Positions 6,726 through 6,758 of a DNA stretch of 6,758 nucleotides are shown here, piece after piece. Under the pieces are notes generated by a model. The model had not been told where the DNA came from. It worked only from the letters and a program-made list of their open reading frames with translations, and made no database searches. Source of the stretch: JBGVMW01 sp045122835 (GTDB lineage Bacteria > Bacillota > Clostridia > Lachnospirales > Lachnospiraceae); the NCBI GenBank assembly GCA_045122835.1, contig JBGVIB010000162.1:1-6758 (forward strand), read 5' to 3'. How positions within the stretch are numbered: position 1 is the first letter of the stretch; each line of letters opens with the position of its first letter. A program made the position numbers and the translations under genes.

Positions 6726-6731
6726 CACTCC
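6726..6731 (-). promoter_or_regulatory. Ribosome binding site that fixes the flgM start
   Basis: GGAGTG on the minus strand lies eight bases (counted from GGAG) upstream of the ATG at 6719. It overlaps the in-frame GTG at 6726-6728, so that GTG cannot be the served start. This gives FlgM 93 rather than 96 residues. Confidence 0.75.
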
Positions 6732-6758
6732 GTTCTGTTTTTTTCGTACTTATTACTC

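Noticed and set aside
6729..6758. Promoter or end of an upstream gene before flgM
   Set aside because: Only about 30 bases are visible. A TAATAA near the edge could be tandem stops of an upstream gene, but the frame cannot be judged, and no -35/-10 pair is recognisable.
1..6758. CRISPR array, tRNA or rRNA genes, insertion sequences, toxin-antitoxin or defence genes
   Set aside because: None is visible; the window is filled end to end by flagellar genes.

Overview
The window is one flagellar operon fragment read entirely from the minus strand. In transcription order, right to left, it holds flgM (anti-sigma-28 factor), flgN (export chaperone), two consecutive flgK genes (hook-filament junction protein 1), flgL (hook-filament junction protein 3) and the first 39 codons of fliW (flagellin- and CsrA-binding assembly factor), which runs off the left edge. 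Nearly every base is coding. The gaps between genes are 14 to 60 bases, each gene has its own Shine-Dalgarno, and no internal sigma-28 promoter is convincing. The largest gap (flgM-flgN, 60 bases) carries a hairpin plus U-tract that looks like an intrinsic terminator or attenuator.

The gene order flgM-flgN-flgK-flgK-flgL-fliW, the modest AT richness, the strong purine-rich ribosome binding sites and the FliW/CsrA type of control point to a motile Firmicute of the class Clostridia. By gene order a gut Lachnospiraceae (Roseburia, Agathobacter, Lachnospira or Butyrivibrio type) is most likely. This is inference from layout and protein style, because there is no rRNA or other taxonomic marker here.

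Functionally this is a late-assembly checkpoint cassette. FlgM holds sigma-28 until the hook is finished and FlgM is exported. FlgN escorts the junction proteins to the export gate. The two FlgK paralogues and FlgL form the junction on which the filament is built. FliW then ties flagellin level to CsrA-mediated repression of flagellin translation; csrA and flagellin genes would be expected just beyond the left edge.

I did not find an undescribed system. The points worth a second look are the divergent flgK pair, the doubled size of FlgL with an internally repeated beta-rich insert, a repeat-bearing insert in the first FlgK, unusually many cysteines in the second FlgK, and the terminator-like hairpin overlapping the flgM stop codon. 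The flgM start is placed at the ATG at 6719 rather than at the GTG three codons upstream.
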